This document shows positions 29,041-39,458 of a stretch of DNA of 64,000 nucleotides, in pieces. A program made the position numbers and the translations under genes. Under the pieces are notes generated by a model. That model saw nothing but the letters and a program-made list of their open reading frames with translations, did no database searches and had not been told where the DNA came from. Numbering within the stretch: position 1 is the first letter of the stretch; every line of letters begins with the position of its first letter. Source of the DNA: Symbiodinium natans (lineage: Eukaryota; Sar; Dinophyceae; Suessiales; Symbiodiniaceae). The stretch lies in contig CAJNDS010002146.1 of NCBI GenBank assembly GCA_905221605.1, positions 1,369,573 through 1,433,572 of the forward strand, read 5' to 3'.

Positions 29041-29407
29041 GGTTTGGGATTCTTGGGCTGTAGGGATTTCAGGATTTCAGGGTTTTAGGTGTGTGTGCGT
29101 GGGTGTTTTGAGGTCGATTCTATCTACGCATTGGTAGGAACTGGGCAGGTGAGAGTTTTTGCATAGGATTTTAGGGATTCAAGGTATCTGATTGGGGTGC
29201 TTCTCGTCTGCGGTACCAGTCTGAGCCCTCTTTGGGAGCGTTTCCTAAACAACAGAATGCTTGCGAAATTTCTGGGGCTTGTTAAAATCCCTCACCGTCA
29301 TTGCCACTTGATCCAGATTGAGGTATGAAATCAGAGTGGTTTAATGTCTGCCACCGTATGACACCATCATTTTATAGCAAGATGATGCTGCCATTGCAGG
29401 GGCGCCG

Positions 29408-29668
29408 ATGCTCAGAATCCGGCCCTCACGACGAAGGCAGCAGTGCCACTCCGTTGGGCCTGGTGCAAACCTTACCCCAGTGAAGGAGGCGGCGGCGGGA
29501 CGAAACCAGTCCGCAGTTCGACGTATGATCTGGCTGCAGACCTGCAAAGAGCTCACCACCCGCTGCAGCGTCTGCGGAGGCCTAGCCACCAAGCTGCCAT
29601 ATCTACCAGGCGGAAAACTGACACGGGATGAGTCCCAACGTCAGGTTGAAGAAGTTGAGAAGATGTAA
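29408..29668 (+). CDS. Candidate terminal exon, CxxC-containing; strand not certain
   Basis: Plus reads VKEAAAGRNQSAVRRMIW, LQTCKELTTRCSVCGGLA, KLPYLPGGKLTRDES and QRQVEEVEKM, then TAA. CSVCGG could be half of a metal-binding pair. The minus strand is open over most of the same bases (QVCSQIIRRTADWFRP), so strand confidence is limited. Confidence 0.4.
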   Translation: MLRIRPSRRRQQCHSVGPGANLTPVKEAAAGRNQSAVRRMIWLQTCKELTTRCSVCGGLATKLPYLPGGKLTRDESQRQVEEVEKM

Positions 29669-30504
29669 TTCGCAGAAAGCTGGGCATGCCGGAGATTGCG
29701 AGTTCCCCATGCAACGAAACTAAATGCACCCTGAGTCCTAAACCCTACATATCAACACTAAAGAATCAACCCAAGCTCAAGATGAAAAGCAACCCTAAAC
29801 CTTAAACCCTAAACCCTAAAACCCTAAACCCTAAAACCCTAAACCCTAAACCCTAACCCGAAACATGTAAACGCCAAATCCTGCATCCTAGAGCCCTAAG
29901 CCCAAAACCCTAAACTCTGGGGCCTAAATCGAGGTTTACATTTTTTCGTTTTTCTTTTTTTTTTGGGGGGGGGGGTACCTTATCGGGGTCCTTATTATAT
30001 GGGATCTTTCTTTTTGGGGGTCGATCTAAGGAGCCCCTTATGTTCGTAAACCCTCACCCTGAACCCCAAACCCAAAACTCCCCAAACCCTAAACTCCCCC
30101 AAACCCTGAACCCTACAAGCGCCTAAAGGTTCGAGGGCCCATTCCCCAAACAAGGCCTTCAGAACCCCTAAAGAAGCCTTCAGAAGGGAAGATGGGCACC
30201 ACGAAAAACCCAAATCCCACAAGTTTAGGGTTTGGGGAGTTTAGGGTTTAGGGTTTAGGGTTCAGGGTTTAGGGTTTGAGGCTTAAGGTTTAGGGCTACC
30301 AAACTTAAACCCTCTGAAATCAAAACCTCAAGGGTTGCAGGGCTCAGCCCCTGAACTTACTTCTCCAAAAACCAAAGGAAAAAAGGTTAAAACTTCACTA
30401 TTCCTACTAAACAAGGAAGTCTAAAGTTCAACTATTCCTACACCCTACAGCCTGAACCCGAAACCCTAAACCCTAAACCCTAAACCCTAAACCCTAAACC
30501 CTAA

Positions 30505-30595
30505 ACCTGCCTCCAGCACCCCCAGCCGGTCCAACTCGCGCCGCCAGCCGCGGAAGACGCTGCCTGCCGGCTTTGGGATGGGCATCCGGTAGGGC
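30505..30595 (-). CDS. Candidate exon with GWR-x-x-LD motif
   Basis: The minus strand reads IPKPAGSVFRGWRREL then DRLGVLEAG and runs into TTTAGGG. Fits the AWR-x-x-LD-x-x-G-x-L pattern seen in other islands, EF-hand-like. Confidence 0.5.
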
Positions 30596-30914
30596 TGTTT
30601 AGGGTTTAGGGTTTAGGGTTTAAGGATTAGGGCTGTAGGGTTTAGGGTTCAGGGTTTAGGGTTGTAGGGTTTAGGGTTCAGGGTTTAGGGATATAGGGTT
30701 TAGGGTTACAGGGTTGAGGTGCGGAGTCATAAGGCTACGAGGGTTATCTGGGGGTTATGGTCTGGGGTATACAAAGGAAGAGGTTCAAGACTGCTAAAGT
30801 TTAAGTGGCTCACCCTAAACCCTAAACCCTAAACCCTAAACCCTAAACCCTAAACCCTAAACCCTAAACCCTAAACCCTAAACCCGAAGCAGGAAAACCC
30901 TAAACCATAAACGG

Positions 30915-31005
30915 CTTAGCGCCGCAGGGTTCGTCACGCTCATCAAGGCACCGCGAAATCCACAGCCCCAGGCCAAAAGAGCCCCTCCCCCTCCATAAGC
31001 CCTCG
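30915..31005. CDS. Candidate exon, strand ambiguous
   Basis: Plus: GFVTLIKAPRNPQPQAK, where GFVTL matches the exit of an EF-hand loop. Minus: GLGLWISRCLDERDEP. Undecided. Confidence 0.35.
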
Positions 31006-31317
31006 GGGTTTAGGGTTTAGGGTTTAGGGTGTAGGGTTTAGGGTTTAGGGTTTCTTAAGGTTTTTTTGGGGGGTTATAGGGCTTAGATAGGTTTTGGGTT
31101 GAGGATTTAGGGTTTCTAGGGCTAATAGGGTGTTCAGGGCTTCTAGGGTGGTTAGGTTTGTTGGGGTTTTCAAGGGCTTCAGGGCTGAGGGCCCATTGTA
31201 GGGTTTAGGGTTTAGGGTTTAGGGTTTAGGGTTTCGGGTTTCGGGTTTCGGGTTTCGGGATTAGGGTTTAGGGTTTATGGTTTAGGGTTCAGGGTTTAGG
31301 GTTTAGCGAGCCTTTGA

Positions 31318-31398
31318 AGCCCCAGACCCTTCCACATGCCGGCCTCCACCGATGGAGGCGAGAACTTTCCTTGCTGGCTTGCTGTCTCAGGATGCCCG
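31318..31398 (-). CDS. Candidate exon, unknown
   Basis: The minus strand reads GHPETASQQGKFSPPS then VEAGMWK before AAGG/GTCTGG. Confidence 0.4.
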
Positions 31399-31479
31399 TA
31401 AACCCTAAACCCTAAACCCTAATTTCTAAACCCTAAACCCTGAGTGGGCTTTGCTCTGCCTGCGGCTTTCTGGGGGCGT

Positions 31480-32090
31480 TCAAGATCCTAGGGCTTGAGG
31501 GTTTCGGATTCAGGGTTTAGCGTTTAGGGTTTAGGGCTTGGGATTTAGGGTTTACGATTTACGATTTAGGGTGTGTTGAAGCTGGGTGGGGTCTAGGACT
31601 CTTGGCTCAGGGTTGCTGGGGCTCAGGGCTTATGGTTTAGGGGTTTAGGGGCTGAGGGCTTAGGGTTTAGGGGCCCGGATCATACCTCACAGTTACGGCC
31701 ATAGACTACAGGTCCTCTTTTCCGGCCCAGGGTACTCAGTTGTTCCGGTCTCATTTGTTGACGGCGCTCAGTAAAAAAGGCCGGTGGCCTCTTTATCTGT
31801 TACCCTTATACCGTACCTTCATATAGCCCCTAGATACCCTCATAAGAACCCCCCCCTACAAAACGGAAACCCTACTTAAGGAGACCACCAACCCAATATA
31901 AGCTCTCAGGGTTTGTGTAGAGCTGCGAGAAGCCCTTGACTCGACTGACTCACAACACCCTGAAAACCCAGCCCCCTAAACCCTAGGCCCTAAACCCTAA
32001 ACCCTAAACCCTAAACCTAAACCCTAAACCCAAAACCCAAAACCCAAAACCCTAAACCCTAAACCCTACAGCCACCCTCTACCCTGTAAC
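31480..32090. other. Heptamer-rich intron-like sequence
   Basis: Diverged TTTAGGG up to 31670, then 31680-31960 unique sequence without a good frame, then CCCTAAA/CCCAAAA units. Nothing callable. Confidence 0.5.
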
Positions 32091-32094
32091 CCAG

Positions 32095-32204
32095 AAGCCT
32101 ACACAGTTTCAGCCCACGCCGCCGCACTTCCTCGCGGTCCGCAAGGGGCCCCCGAGGCATGGCATCACGCAGCTCTAGGCTCCGAAGAGCCCACGCACGG
32201 AAGG
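32095..32204 (-). CDS. Candidate exon, AWA-LR...LCRLLGY, EF-hand-protein-like
   Basis: The minus strand reads FRAWALRSLELRDAMP, RGPLADREEVRRRGL and KLCRLLGYR. The ending (two basic helical turns, then LCRLLGY) recalls the C-R-x-LG-[FY]-x-G segment between EF hands in dinoflagellate calcium-binding proteins. Forty codons, high third-position GC. Confidence 0.5.
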
Positions 32205-32206
32205 GT

Positions 32207-32338
32207 TTAGGGTTTATTAGGGTTTAGGGTTTAGGGTTTAGGGTTTAGGGTTTAGGGTTTAGGGTTTAGGGTTTAGGGTTTAGGGTTTACGGTTTAGGGT
32301 TTAGGGTTTAGGGTTTAGGGTTTAGGGTTTGGGTTTAG
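32207..32338 (+). repeat. (TTTAGGG)n array, long
   Basis: About 17 units with single-base variants (TTTACGG, TTTATTAGGG). It starts right after the exon-like island 32095-32204. Confidence 0.95.
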
Positions 32339-32795
32339 GGGCTTCAGAGCCTAGGGTTCTTTAGAGCCATGTTCGTCAGGATTTTGTAGCGGGGTGGTTG
32401 AGGGCCATGGCTCATGGAGTTTGGAAGGCTGTGGTATGCTTGAGCCTGAGGTTGAGGAGATTAGTTTAGGGTTTAGAGTTTAGGGTTTAGGGTGTAGGGT
32501 CTAGGGTCTAGGGTGCAGGGTTTAGGTTTAGGGTTCAGGGTTTAGGGGTTAGGGTTTAGGGTTGGCTGAGGTGGGGTTTAGGGTTTAGGGTCTGTCGGGT
32601 TGTGGCAGATGGTCTTTGCATGGCTGTTGCAATACTGATTGCGAGCAGCGGTCAGAGCCGCAACGCTGAGGTTCTTAATTGGCCCCAAACTGCGAAATAG
32701 GAGCTTCCAAAACCAGTCTAGTGTCCCCCAATGTATACCCCAAACTAACAAAGCCACCCGGAAGCAAACTCAAAAAGAGAAGGAATGGACCCCTA

Positions 32796-32914
32796 TACAG
32801 TACACTCCCCAAAGTTGGAACAACCTTCTCCTCATGAGGGGTTCCTAAAGGGAATCCCAGCCCTATATGCGTCCTTAAACCATGTTCCAACTCTTACGGA
32901 GTGTACTGTATACT
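32796..32914. mobile_element. MITE-like element, ATACAGTACACTCC ends
   Basis: TATACAGTACACTCC...AGTTGGAAC at left is mirrored by GTTCCAACT...GGAGTGTACTGTATA at right. Interior CTCATGAGGGGTTCC. Only copy seen here. Confidence 0.75.
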
Positions 32915-33049
32915 TTGCGGAAGCCATCCAAAACCCCCCCTTCTCACCCCAAACCCTGCCCCCCCTGAACAGTCCCACCCCAAACTAGGAGAAACGGGTT
33001 TAGGGTTTAGGGTTTAGGGTTTAGGGTTTAGGGTTTAGGGTTTAGGGCA

Positions 33050-33175
33050 GCCCAAGGTCGGTTGAAGGCTCAGGATGTAACGGTGCAGAACTTGAGCCTC
33101 CAAAAAGACCACCAAAGAACTGCAGGCTATTCCGCCAAAGAGTCCCTGAACCTTGATCCTCGAACCCTCTGTACA
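33050..33175 (+). CDS. Candidate exon, Pro/Lys-rich
   Basis: Plus reads SPRSVEGSGCNGAELE then PPKRPPKNCRLFRQR and VPEP. An alternative plus frame (VTVQNLSLQKDHQRTAGY) runs to 33271. Frame undecided. Confidence 0.35.
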
Positions 33176-33558
33176 CTTAGAACTACCATTTGCTTAAGAA
33201 CCCAAAGAACTGGAAAATGTTCTTCCAAAATTATAAGGGGGAGTTGTTCGCCTGTATTTTCAAGTAAATAGCAGAGAATCCGTAACCCTGAGCCCGTAAA
33301 GCTACACTGGCGGTGCACCCCACCCCTCCTCCGTAAACCCTTACCCTTGATCTTGAACCCAACCCCCCCCCGCCCCCCGCCCCGCCCCCCCGGCCACCAC
33401 CCCAGTTCGGGGTACCGAGCCAAATAATCGTTTAACCTTACAAGGGGGCCCCCTAGCCCCCTAGCTGTAGGTAGTGTTAACTTCGGGTCATACCTACCAT
33501 AAGCCCCTTAAGACCCCAAACCATATACAAACCCCGTGGGCCATGGTTTTGTTGGGTT

Positions 33559-33684
33559 TTGGAGGTTCATGGTTACTTATCACACCAGTTCTAACGGTCC
33601 CCCGAAGTCCCGTAGGTAAGCGAAAAGCTTATAACCCTAAACCCTAAACCTCTACTTATCATTGGGCTTCATGAGCCTCCATGT
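33559..33684. mobile_element. MITE-like element (TTGGAGGTTCATGG ends) with internal CCCTAAA units
   Basis: Left TTGGAGGTTCATGGTTACTTAT, right inverse of CTTCATGAGCCTCCATGTAG, with AACCCTAAACCCTAAACC lying between the two arms beside TTATAA. Confidence 0.65.
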
Positions 33685-33708
33685 AGTGGCCTGAAGGCCC
33701 CAAAGTGT

Positions 33709-33826
33709 GGCACTCAAAGCACTGCACTTCGGGACGGCGAAGAGGGCCAAAGCCGAAAATCTGTTAACCGAAAATCGTGTCATCATGGACCACCCTCCCA
33801 GCTCTGCCTCTGCCACAAGGTCCTAA
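33709..33826 (+). CDS. Candidate terminal exon
   Basis: After CCAAAG the plus strand reads VALKALHFGTAKRAKAEN, LLTENRVIMDHPPSS and ASATRS, then TAA. Natural helical composition. A donor inside (ACAAG/GTCC) is also possible. Confidence 0.5.
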
Positions 33827-33909
33827 ACCCTAAACCCTAATCACCCTAATCACCCTAAACCCTTCACACTACATAAACTCGAGTTTGAGGCTTTGGAGGG
33901 CTAAGCCCT

Positions 33910-33999
33910 TCACCCGACACTGCGAAGCTCAAGAAGCCAACTGCCCACATGCACTTAGGATCCAGGAAGCCACCGAACACAGGGCACCCCACATGAGTG
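33910..33999 (+). CDS. Candidate exon with array-supplied donor
   Basis: Plus reads KPFTRHCEAQEANCPH then ALRIQEATEHRAPHMS and ends AGT/GTTTAGG. His/Cys pairs (RHC, NCPH) could be metal-binding, but this is only suggestive. Confidence 0.5.
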
Positions 34000-34004
34000 T
34001 TTAG

Positions 34005-34103
34005 GTTTAGGGTTTAGGGTTTAGGGTTTAGGGTTTAGGGTTTAGGGTTTAGGGTTTAGGGTTTAGGGTTTAGGGTTTAGGGTTTAGGGTTTAGGGTTTA
34101 GGG
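34005..34103 (+). repeat. (TTTAGGG)14 array after an exon-like island
   Basis: Fourteen perfect units. The preceding island (33910-33996) ends ATGAGT followed by GTTTAGG, a possible donor supplied by the array itself. Confidence 0.95.
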
Positions 34104-34131
34104 TCTCAAATCCTCAACCGTCACACCTATT

Positions 34132-34225
34132 CGGTATGGCTTTGGGCGCCTAAGAACTTTGCAATACGGCACTACAAGTCTCCCGGCACCCAAACCCGGC
34201 CTACATTCTATAAGCAAGATGAACA
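34132..34225 (+). CDS. Candidate exon, aromatic-rich
   Basis: Plus reads YSVWLWAPKNFAIRHYK then SPGTQTRPTFYKQDEQ. A second plus frame is open but less natural. Confidence 0.4.
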
Positions 34226-34382
34226 AACCCTGAACCCTAAACCCCAAGCCCTAAACCCTAACCCTAAACCCCAGACCCTAACCCCTCAACCCTAAACCTT
34301 GAATCCTAAACCCTAAACCCTAAACCCTAAACCCTAAACCCTTAACCCTAAACCCTAAACCCTAAACCCTAAGCCCTGAGAA

Positions 34383-34447
34383 AGTCGTCCTCCAAAGCTG
34401 CAGATTGGGCTCCGTGCTTCCCTTCCTGGGGTTGAGGGATGAACTCA
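34383..34447 (-). CDS. Candidate exon
   Basis: The minus strand reads DEFIPQPQEGKHGAQSA then ALEDDFL. Opposite in strand to its neighbours. Confidence 0.4.
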
Positions 34448-34625
34448 TCAGGGTTAGGGTTTAGGGTTTAGGGTTTAGGGTTTAGGGTTTAGGGTTTAGG
34501 GTTTAGGGTTTAGGGTTTAGGGTTTAGGGTGGTTTAGGGTGGTTTAGGGTGGTTTAGGGTGGTTTAGGGTGGTTTAGGGCGGTTTAGGGTTTAGGGTTTA
34601 GGGATTAGGGTTTAGGGTTTAGATT
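34446..34625 (+). repeat. TTTAGGG array passing into a GGTTTAGGGT decamer run
   Basis: About 12 heptamers followed by six copies of a 10-base unit (TTTAGGGTGG), then heptamers again. Confidence 0.9.
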
Positions 34626-34919
34626 TATATAGGTATAGGGTTTAGGGTTCAAGGTTTCAAGCTGGCTCCCTAACTCTATATAGCAACTCACTTTGGGATC
34701 TTGGATTCAGGAGATCTGCGTTTTGTGGGTGGCCTTCTGGGGATACCTGAAAGCTGGGGCGCGGCTCGCCATACTTGTGCCGGGGGCGGGGGGGGGGGGG
34801 GAGAGGGGGGCCTGTGGCCTTGAGTTTGTAGTAGCTTATAAACCAGCCCTTAACCATAAATCCTGAACCCGGGGTTTGCGGTTTTTTGGTGCGTTTTTAG
34901 GCGTCGCGATGGGGATGTC

Positions 34920-35370
34920 GGGTTTAGGCCTGACAGGGTTGAGGGTTTGGCCTTCATAATTTTAATGGGCTACTATACTTAATGGGTTACTATAGTATAC
35001 ATATATACGGGTCATAACGGAATGCTACTGGTAAGGGAATGCTACTAGTAATTATTCCGACCCCATATTGTATAGATCATAGAACCCCAACATCCCAAGC
35101 CGAGGGCTTTTTGTGGCGCTTCGGGTTGCGGGCTTGCGCTAGGAGTGGGAATCCCGAAGGGGTCTCCCCACATGTTTCCTACTATGTAACGTGTGGGTCT
35201 GTAGGATCTTGAGTGCAGCCCTTTGGGGGGAGGTCTGAGGGACCTTGCAAGATGTAGGACCTCGAAGACTTCCTTGTCTGTGTGGAGTGCTCATGACATG
35301 AAAAGGGAACCATGTTGATCCATGTTGCAAAAGAACATCCTCCTCCCTCCGCCCCCCCCCCCCCAACCCC
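34920..35370. other. Repeat-poor stretch, no convincing gene
   Basis: Contains AT-rich inverted pieces (TACTATACTTAATGGGTTACTATAGTA at 34974-35001) and a minus open frame (35139-35372) that I do not trust as a gene. Confidence 0.4.
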
Positions 35371-35375
35371 ACTCC

Positions 35376-35463
35376 CCCATGAAGACCAAGCTAAGTGGCT
35401 GATACAAGCCCACTGTGACCAGTGTTGTTCCCAGCGGCGACCTGGGCGAGAGATTGAGCTTGG
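35376..35463 (+). CDS. Candidate exon, Cys/His-containing
   Basis: Plus reads EDQAKWLIQAHCDQCC then SQRRPGREIELG and ends GGG/GTTTAGG. HCDQCC may bind metal; not assignable. Confidence 0.5.
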
Positions 35464-35576
35464 GGTTTAGGGCTCAGGGTTTTGAGGCCTAAACCCTAAA
35501 CCCTAAACCCGAAACCCGAAGACCCTAAACCCTAAACCCCTAGAACCCAAAACCCTTTTGGGGCTTAGTAGGGGCT

Positions 35577-35655
35577 TTGGTGGGTCTTGAACACTTCGGA
35601 GCACCAGTTCTTGCACATGGTTGCAGGGCCTAGGTGGCCAAAGCAATCAACCAGC
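35577..35655 (-). CDS. Candidate terminal exon, Cys-rich
   Basis: The minus strand reads IKLVDCFGHLGPATMC then KNWCSEVFKTHQSPY and TAA. C-x2-W-C and neighbouring Cys/His suggest a small zinc or disulfide module. Confidence 0.5.
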
Positions 35656-35687
35656 TTGATTGGGGTTTGGGGTTCGCGAAACGGTTC

Positions 35688-35785
35688 CTAAACCCTAAAC
35701 CCTAAACCCTAAACCCTAAACCCTAAACCCTAAACCCTAAACCCTAAACCCTAAACCCTAAACCCTAAACCCTAAACCCTAAACC
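35688..35785 (-). repeat. Perfect (CCCTAAA)n array flanked by an inverted ACGGTT/AACCGT motif
   Basis: About 13 perfect units. The left flank reads GCGAAACGGTTCC and the right flank AACCGTTTCGGGG, so the array sits between short inverted copies of CGAAACGGTT. This suggests an insertion or a hairpin end. Confidence 0.9.
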
Positions 35786-35880
35786 GTTTCGGGGTTCTGG
35801 GTTTTGGGTTTTAGGGTTTAGGGACTTCAGGGGGAACCCGCATCCTCGACCCTCCCTAAGCCCTATATTATATTAACAGC

Positions 35881-35946
35881 TTCTGTGCAACCTGCCTCAT
35901 AGAATCGAGACAACATGCAGCGCACCAGAACGTCACAACTCCTAAG
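35881..35946 (+). CDS. Candidate terminal exon
   Basis: After TTAACAG the plus strand reads LLCNLPHRIETTCSAPE then RHNS and TAA. Confidence 0.4.
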
Positions 35947-36055
35947 CCCTAAATACTAACCCCTAACCCGAAACCTTAAACCCGAAACCCTAAATCCCGA
36001 ACCCTACACCCGAAACCCTAACCCTGAACCCGAAACCCCCAAAACTTCCTAAACC

Positions 36056-36154
36056 TAACCTTGACAATAGAGACCCTCGATGCCAAGTCCGAGCCCTGTT
36101 CAGGCAAAGGGCCAGTAGACGCCAATCGTATTCTTGGAGCTACCTCCCAAGCTC
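36056..36154 (+). CDS. Candidate exon with GT donor
   Basis: Plus reads TLTIETLDAKSEPCSGK then GPVDANRILGATSQARR and ends CGAG/GTGATT. Natural composition; unknown protein. Confidence 0.5.
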
Positions 36155-36233
36155 GCCGAGGTGATTGGGAGGGTTTAGGGTTGAGGGTTTAGGGTTTAGG
36201 GTTTAGGTTTTGGGGTCAAGATGGTTTTCCACG

Positions 36234-36312
36234 GGTGGGCGGGGGGGTGGGGGGGGGGGGGGGTGGCGGCGGGGGGGGGCGGGGGGGGGGGGGGTGGGGG
36301 GGGGTGGGGGGT
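36234..36312 (+). repeat. G-rich tract
   Basis: About 75 bases of G with scattered T and C; the Gly-rich frame is not a gene. Confidence 0.9.
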
Positions 36313-36484
36313 TTAGGGTTCAGGCCTACAAAAGACCCATTAACCCTACACCGTCACCCCTAAACTCGACCACCCCCGGCTGCCCAGAAAAATGAACCCC
36401 ACAAAATGGCCTGAGCTCAGGGTTAACCCTAAACCCTAGACCCTAAATCCCAAACCCCAAACCCTAAACCCTAAACCCTAAACC

Positions 36485-36634
36485 GAAGGGAGTGCAAGGG
36501 AAGAGGGCGCTGGCTAAGGATTGTGCTAAGGATTGCCAAGGAAACGCCAAGGCAAAAAAAACTTCTCGAGGCTTCTGAAAAAAAGGCAGATCATCGACCA
36601 TGCATACGCGCACCTTCCTGGGGCCTAAAGTAGG
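36485..36634 (+). CDS. Candidate terminal exon, strongly basic
   Basis: Plus reads ECKGRGRWLRIVLRIAKE, TPRQKKLLEASEKKAD and HRPCIRAPSWGLK, then TAG. About 49 codons, Lys/Arg-rich. Could bind nucleic acid; family unknown. Confidence 0.5.
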
Positions 36635-36993
36635 GGCCCTTGCGGGTTGAGCCCGAATACCTGAACCCGAAGCGTCGTGGTTGGGTCTTAAGGGAGAGGT
36701 TTGGGGTTTAGTGTTTGGGGTTTAGGGTTTAGGGTTTGGGGGATTCCGGTTTGGGGCTTCGGGTTTTTGTTGGGCTTGGGCTTCATCTTCATATTCCTGA
36801 GATATTTCATTGCAGGGAGGATGGGAGAGGGTGCCCAAATCCAGCTGCCTGGCAGAGTGGTCGCAGTTGGCTCCACCTGAACCAGGCGGGGTTTGGGTTT
36901 AGGGCTTGTAGGGTTGAGATTTTCGGGCTTAGGGTTTAGGGGTTTGGGGTTTAGGGTTTAGGGGTTTAGGGTTTGGGATCTAGAGGCTATTCA

Positions 36994-37324
36994 ACTTACG
37001 AACCGCAATGGCACGGGAATACTTAGTCCGCAGCCCTCGCAGGCAGCACAAGTGGCTCAGGGGCTAGGGTACAGTACCATAAGAAATCGAAGGTCAGGAG
37101 AACAGCGGGGGAACCTACTGCTTGTCCAGCCCTCCGTTTCGAGCCCCAGCCGGAGTCGGCAGCCGACCCCCGCACAGCTGCAACTACAGACAATCCCAGT
37201 GGCCGCCCCTGTGGGTGACCACAACTACGTAAACACTGGACACCTGAAGACGACGGTGCCCAAACTGACTCAACCCCAAGCCCACAACACAGTGAGCCCT
37301 GCGGCCACAAACCGTGAACCTTAA
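36994..37324 (+). CDS. Candidate long terminal exon, Gln/Thr/Pro-rich
   Basis: Plus is open for about 108 codons (QPSQAAQVAQGLGYST, TPAQLQLQTIPVAAPVG, HLKTTVPKLTQPQAHN) to a TAA. Low complexity suggests a disordered tail. The minus strand also has an open frame but with less natural composition. Confidence 0.5.
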
Positions 37325-37928
37325 TCCTGAACCCGAACAACCGCAAGCCCGAAACCCTAAACCCTAAACCCTAAACCCTAAACCCTAAACCCTAAACCCC
37401 AAACCCTAAACCTGAACTGAGCTGTAGGGACTGAAGGGTTTGGGGGCAGTTGGAGACTCAGGACTGTGTGTCTAAGGCATCATTTCCGCCACTCCATAGC
37501 GCCACACCCTTGACCCCGAGCCCTAAACCCTAAGCTCCTGAGCCCTAAACCCTAAACCCTAAACCCTAAACCCTAAACCCTGAATCCTGAACCCGAAACC
37601 CGAAACCCGAAACCCGAAACCCTAAACCCTAAACCCTAAACCCTAAACCCTAAACCCTAGCCCAGAAACCCTAAGCTCGAAACCTCTTCAATTCCGCCCA
37701 AGGCCTCCCCTTCTGGAAAGGCGGCGACCTCAGACTCAACGGATTTTCCCCCCCCCCATCTTTCAAGAAATCCCGATTGGGTTGAGGCTTTAGGGTTTAG
37801 GGTTTATGGTTTAGGGTTTAGGGTATAGGGTTTGGGGTTTAGGATTTAGAGTTTAGGGTTTGGGCTTTTGGGTTTAGCACTCCTAAGTAATCCAATATCA
37901 CACTGTGTAACTTACCCTTTGAGAGGCT

Positions 37929-38591
37929 ATGTGGGAGGCCGAATTCCCTATGCACAACCTACGCAAGTACGCCCGCAACATCAAGCCCCACACCCCGTGC
38001 GGCCCGCATGAAGCACTGTCTCCAAATTCGACCTTATGTCTTCAACACCTACAGGGGGCCTCTTCATTTTCAGAACGTGCTTCTCAAGTAGTATTTCCCT
38101 GGAAGGAGTGCCTGGGAAGTATATTGTTGAGGATCGTAAGCGTAAGCTACTGCATCGCTAAAGCCCGCAACTCTTCACGCCCCATAGATGTATACACTGG
38201 GGATCAATACTCAACAGCATTGCAAAAACTTTTTGAGGCTCCTGTAGTACGCAAACCACAATGCTTCCTGTGCACTCTGGCACGATCCTGTGCTCAGAGT
38301 GCCCATCGTGCCCGATTTTGGGGGTTTCCGAAAATATTCGGGGGTCGCAGGGACCTCATACCCTACACGCTACACGCTGTGTGTTGTTGGAGAATTACAG
38401 TGGCAGGCACCACAACCGGGTGCTCTGGGGCCCTAGCCGATACACCTGCGTTGGGATCCACGAAAGCCAGCGACTGTCCGTTCGGGCTCCATGTGGCTAC
38501 CTTGACCTCTCAGAGTCTCAGCGCTGGATTGGGTCAAAGCATAGGGCCCAACTCCCCCGCACACCCCCAAACCCAAAACCTATCAGCTTAG
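37929..38591 (+). CDS. 220-codon open gene or large exon
   Basis: Begins ATG with an in-frame TGA nine bases upstream, and ends TAG. Residues include HNLRKYARNIKPHTPCG, KECLGSILLRIVSVSYCIA, KARNSSRPIDVYTGDQYS and KPQCFLCTLARSCAQ. C-x2-C with a further Cys may be a metal site. The second half is Ser/Thr/Gly-rich. No heptamers inside, unlike most of the window. Not recognised. Confidence 0.5.
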   Translation: MWEAEFPMHNLRKYARNIKPHTPCGPHEALSPNSTLCLQHLQGASSFSERASQVVFPWKECLGSILLRIVSVSYCIAKARNSSRPIDVYTGDQYSTALQKLFEAPVVRKPQCFLCTLARSCAQSAHRARFWGFPKIFGGRRDLIPYTLHAVCCWRITVAGTTTGCSGALADTPALGSTKASDCPFGLHVATLTSQSLSAGLGQSIGPNSPAHPQTQNLSA

Positions 38592-39335
38592 CTGTTCTCA
38601 GAGTCGTGTTACAACATCTTTAGTTGTGCCTTTGTCGGCATAACCAGAAAGCTACTGACAAAGACGGTCTAGTATGCCCACAGTTTAGTAAAGCCCTCAA
38701 CCCTAAGCCCAAAAATCCGTGGGGTCTACCCTGCTCCACTTAACCATCGTACACACAAGATTCAGACGATTCCCTTGTTGTGATGGTCAAATCATTTGAC
38801 ATAACTATGAAAGTATCAGGGCCCTAAACCCTAAACCCTAAACCCTAAACCCTAAACCGTTTAGGGTTGAGGGTTTAGGGCTTAGCAGGCCAGATTTACT
38901 CTGAAAGCTCGGGAAGTGGACGATGACATGGTCAGGGGAACTATAGTCCTAGGGACCGGGGCCTAGAGGGCATACTTTAGGGGGGCCCTCTGCGTCTAAA
39001 ACCCATAAACCCCAAATGGCCACACAAGGGCACTCAGGCCGAGGTCCAGAGGCTTGCGGCAGCAGCACGAAGCAAACAAACAGAGACCCAAAAAAGTCCC
39101 AGAAATCAAAGCCCTCAACCTGAATTCCCCGAAGCTCTAGAACGACTAACATGATACACGGCGAATGCTCCAAAACCTAAGCCGCAACCCATCTGCTGCA
39201 AGTCCCAAACTCCCAAGCCTATTAACCCCCTGCATCCTATACCCTAAACCCTGAACCCTAAACCCTAAATCCTAAACTCTAAACCCCAAATCCTAAACCC
39301 TAAATCCTGCATCTCTGATTTGGCATGGCAGGCCT

Positions 39336-39394
39336 TCTGCAACGAAAACTCCTTCGCCGTCGACAGCGCCTGGCGAAGCTTCAGAGGCTTCTAA
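39336..39394 (+). CDS. Candidate terminal exon with AWRSFR
   Basis: Plus reads NENSFAVDSAWRSFRGF, then TAA. AWRSFR is also found in the minus island 1030-1100 (AAWRSFR), implying a shared domain. Confidence 0.45.
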
Positions 39395-39458
39395 AGTTTA
39401 GGGTTTAGGGTTTAGGGCTTAGGGTTTAGGGTTTAGGGTTTAGGGTACATGGTCCCTT

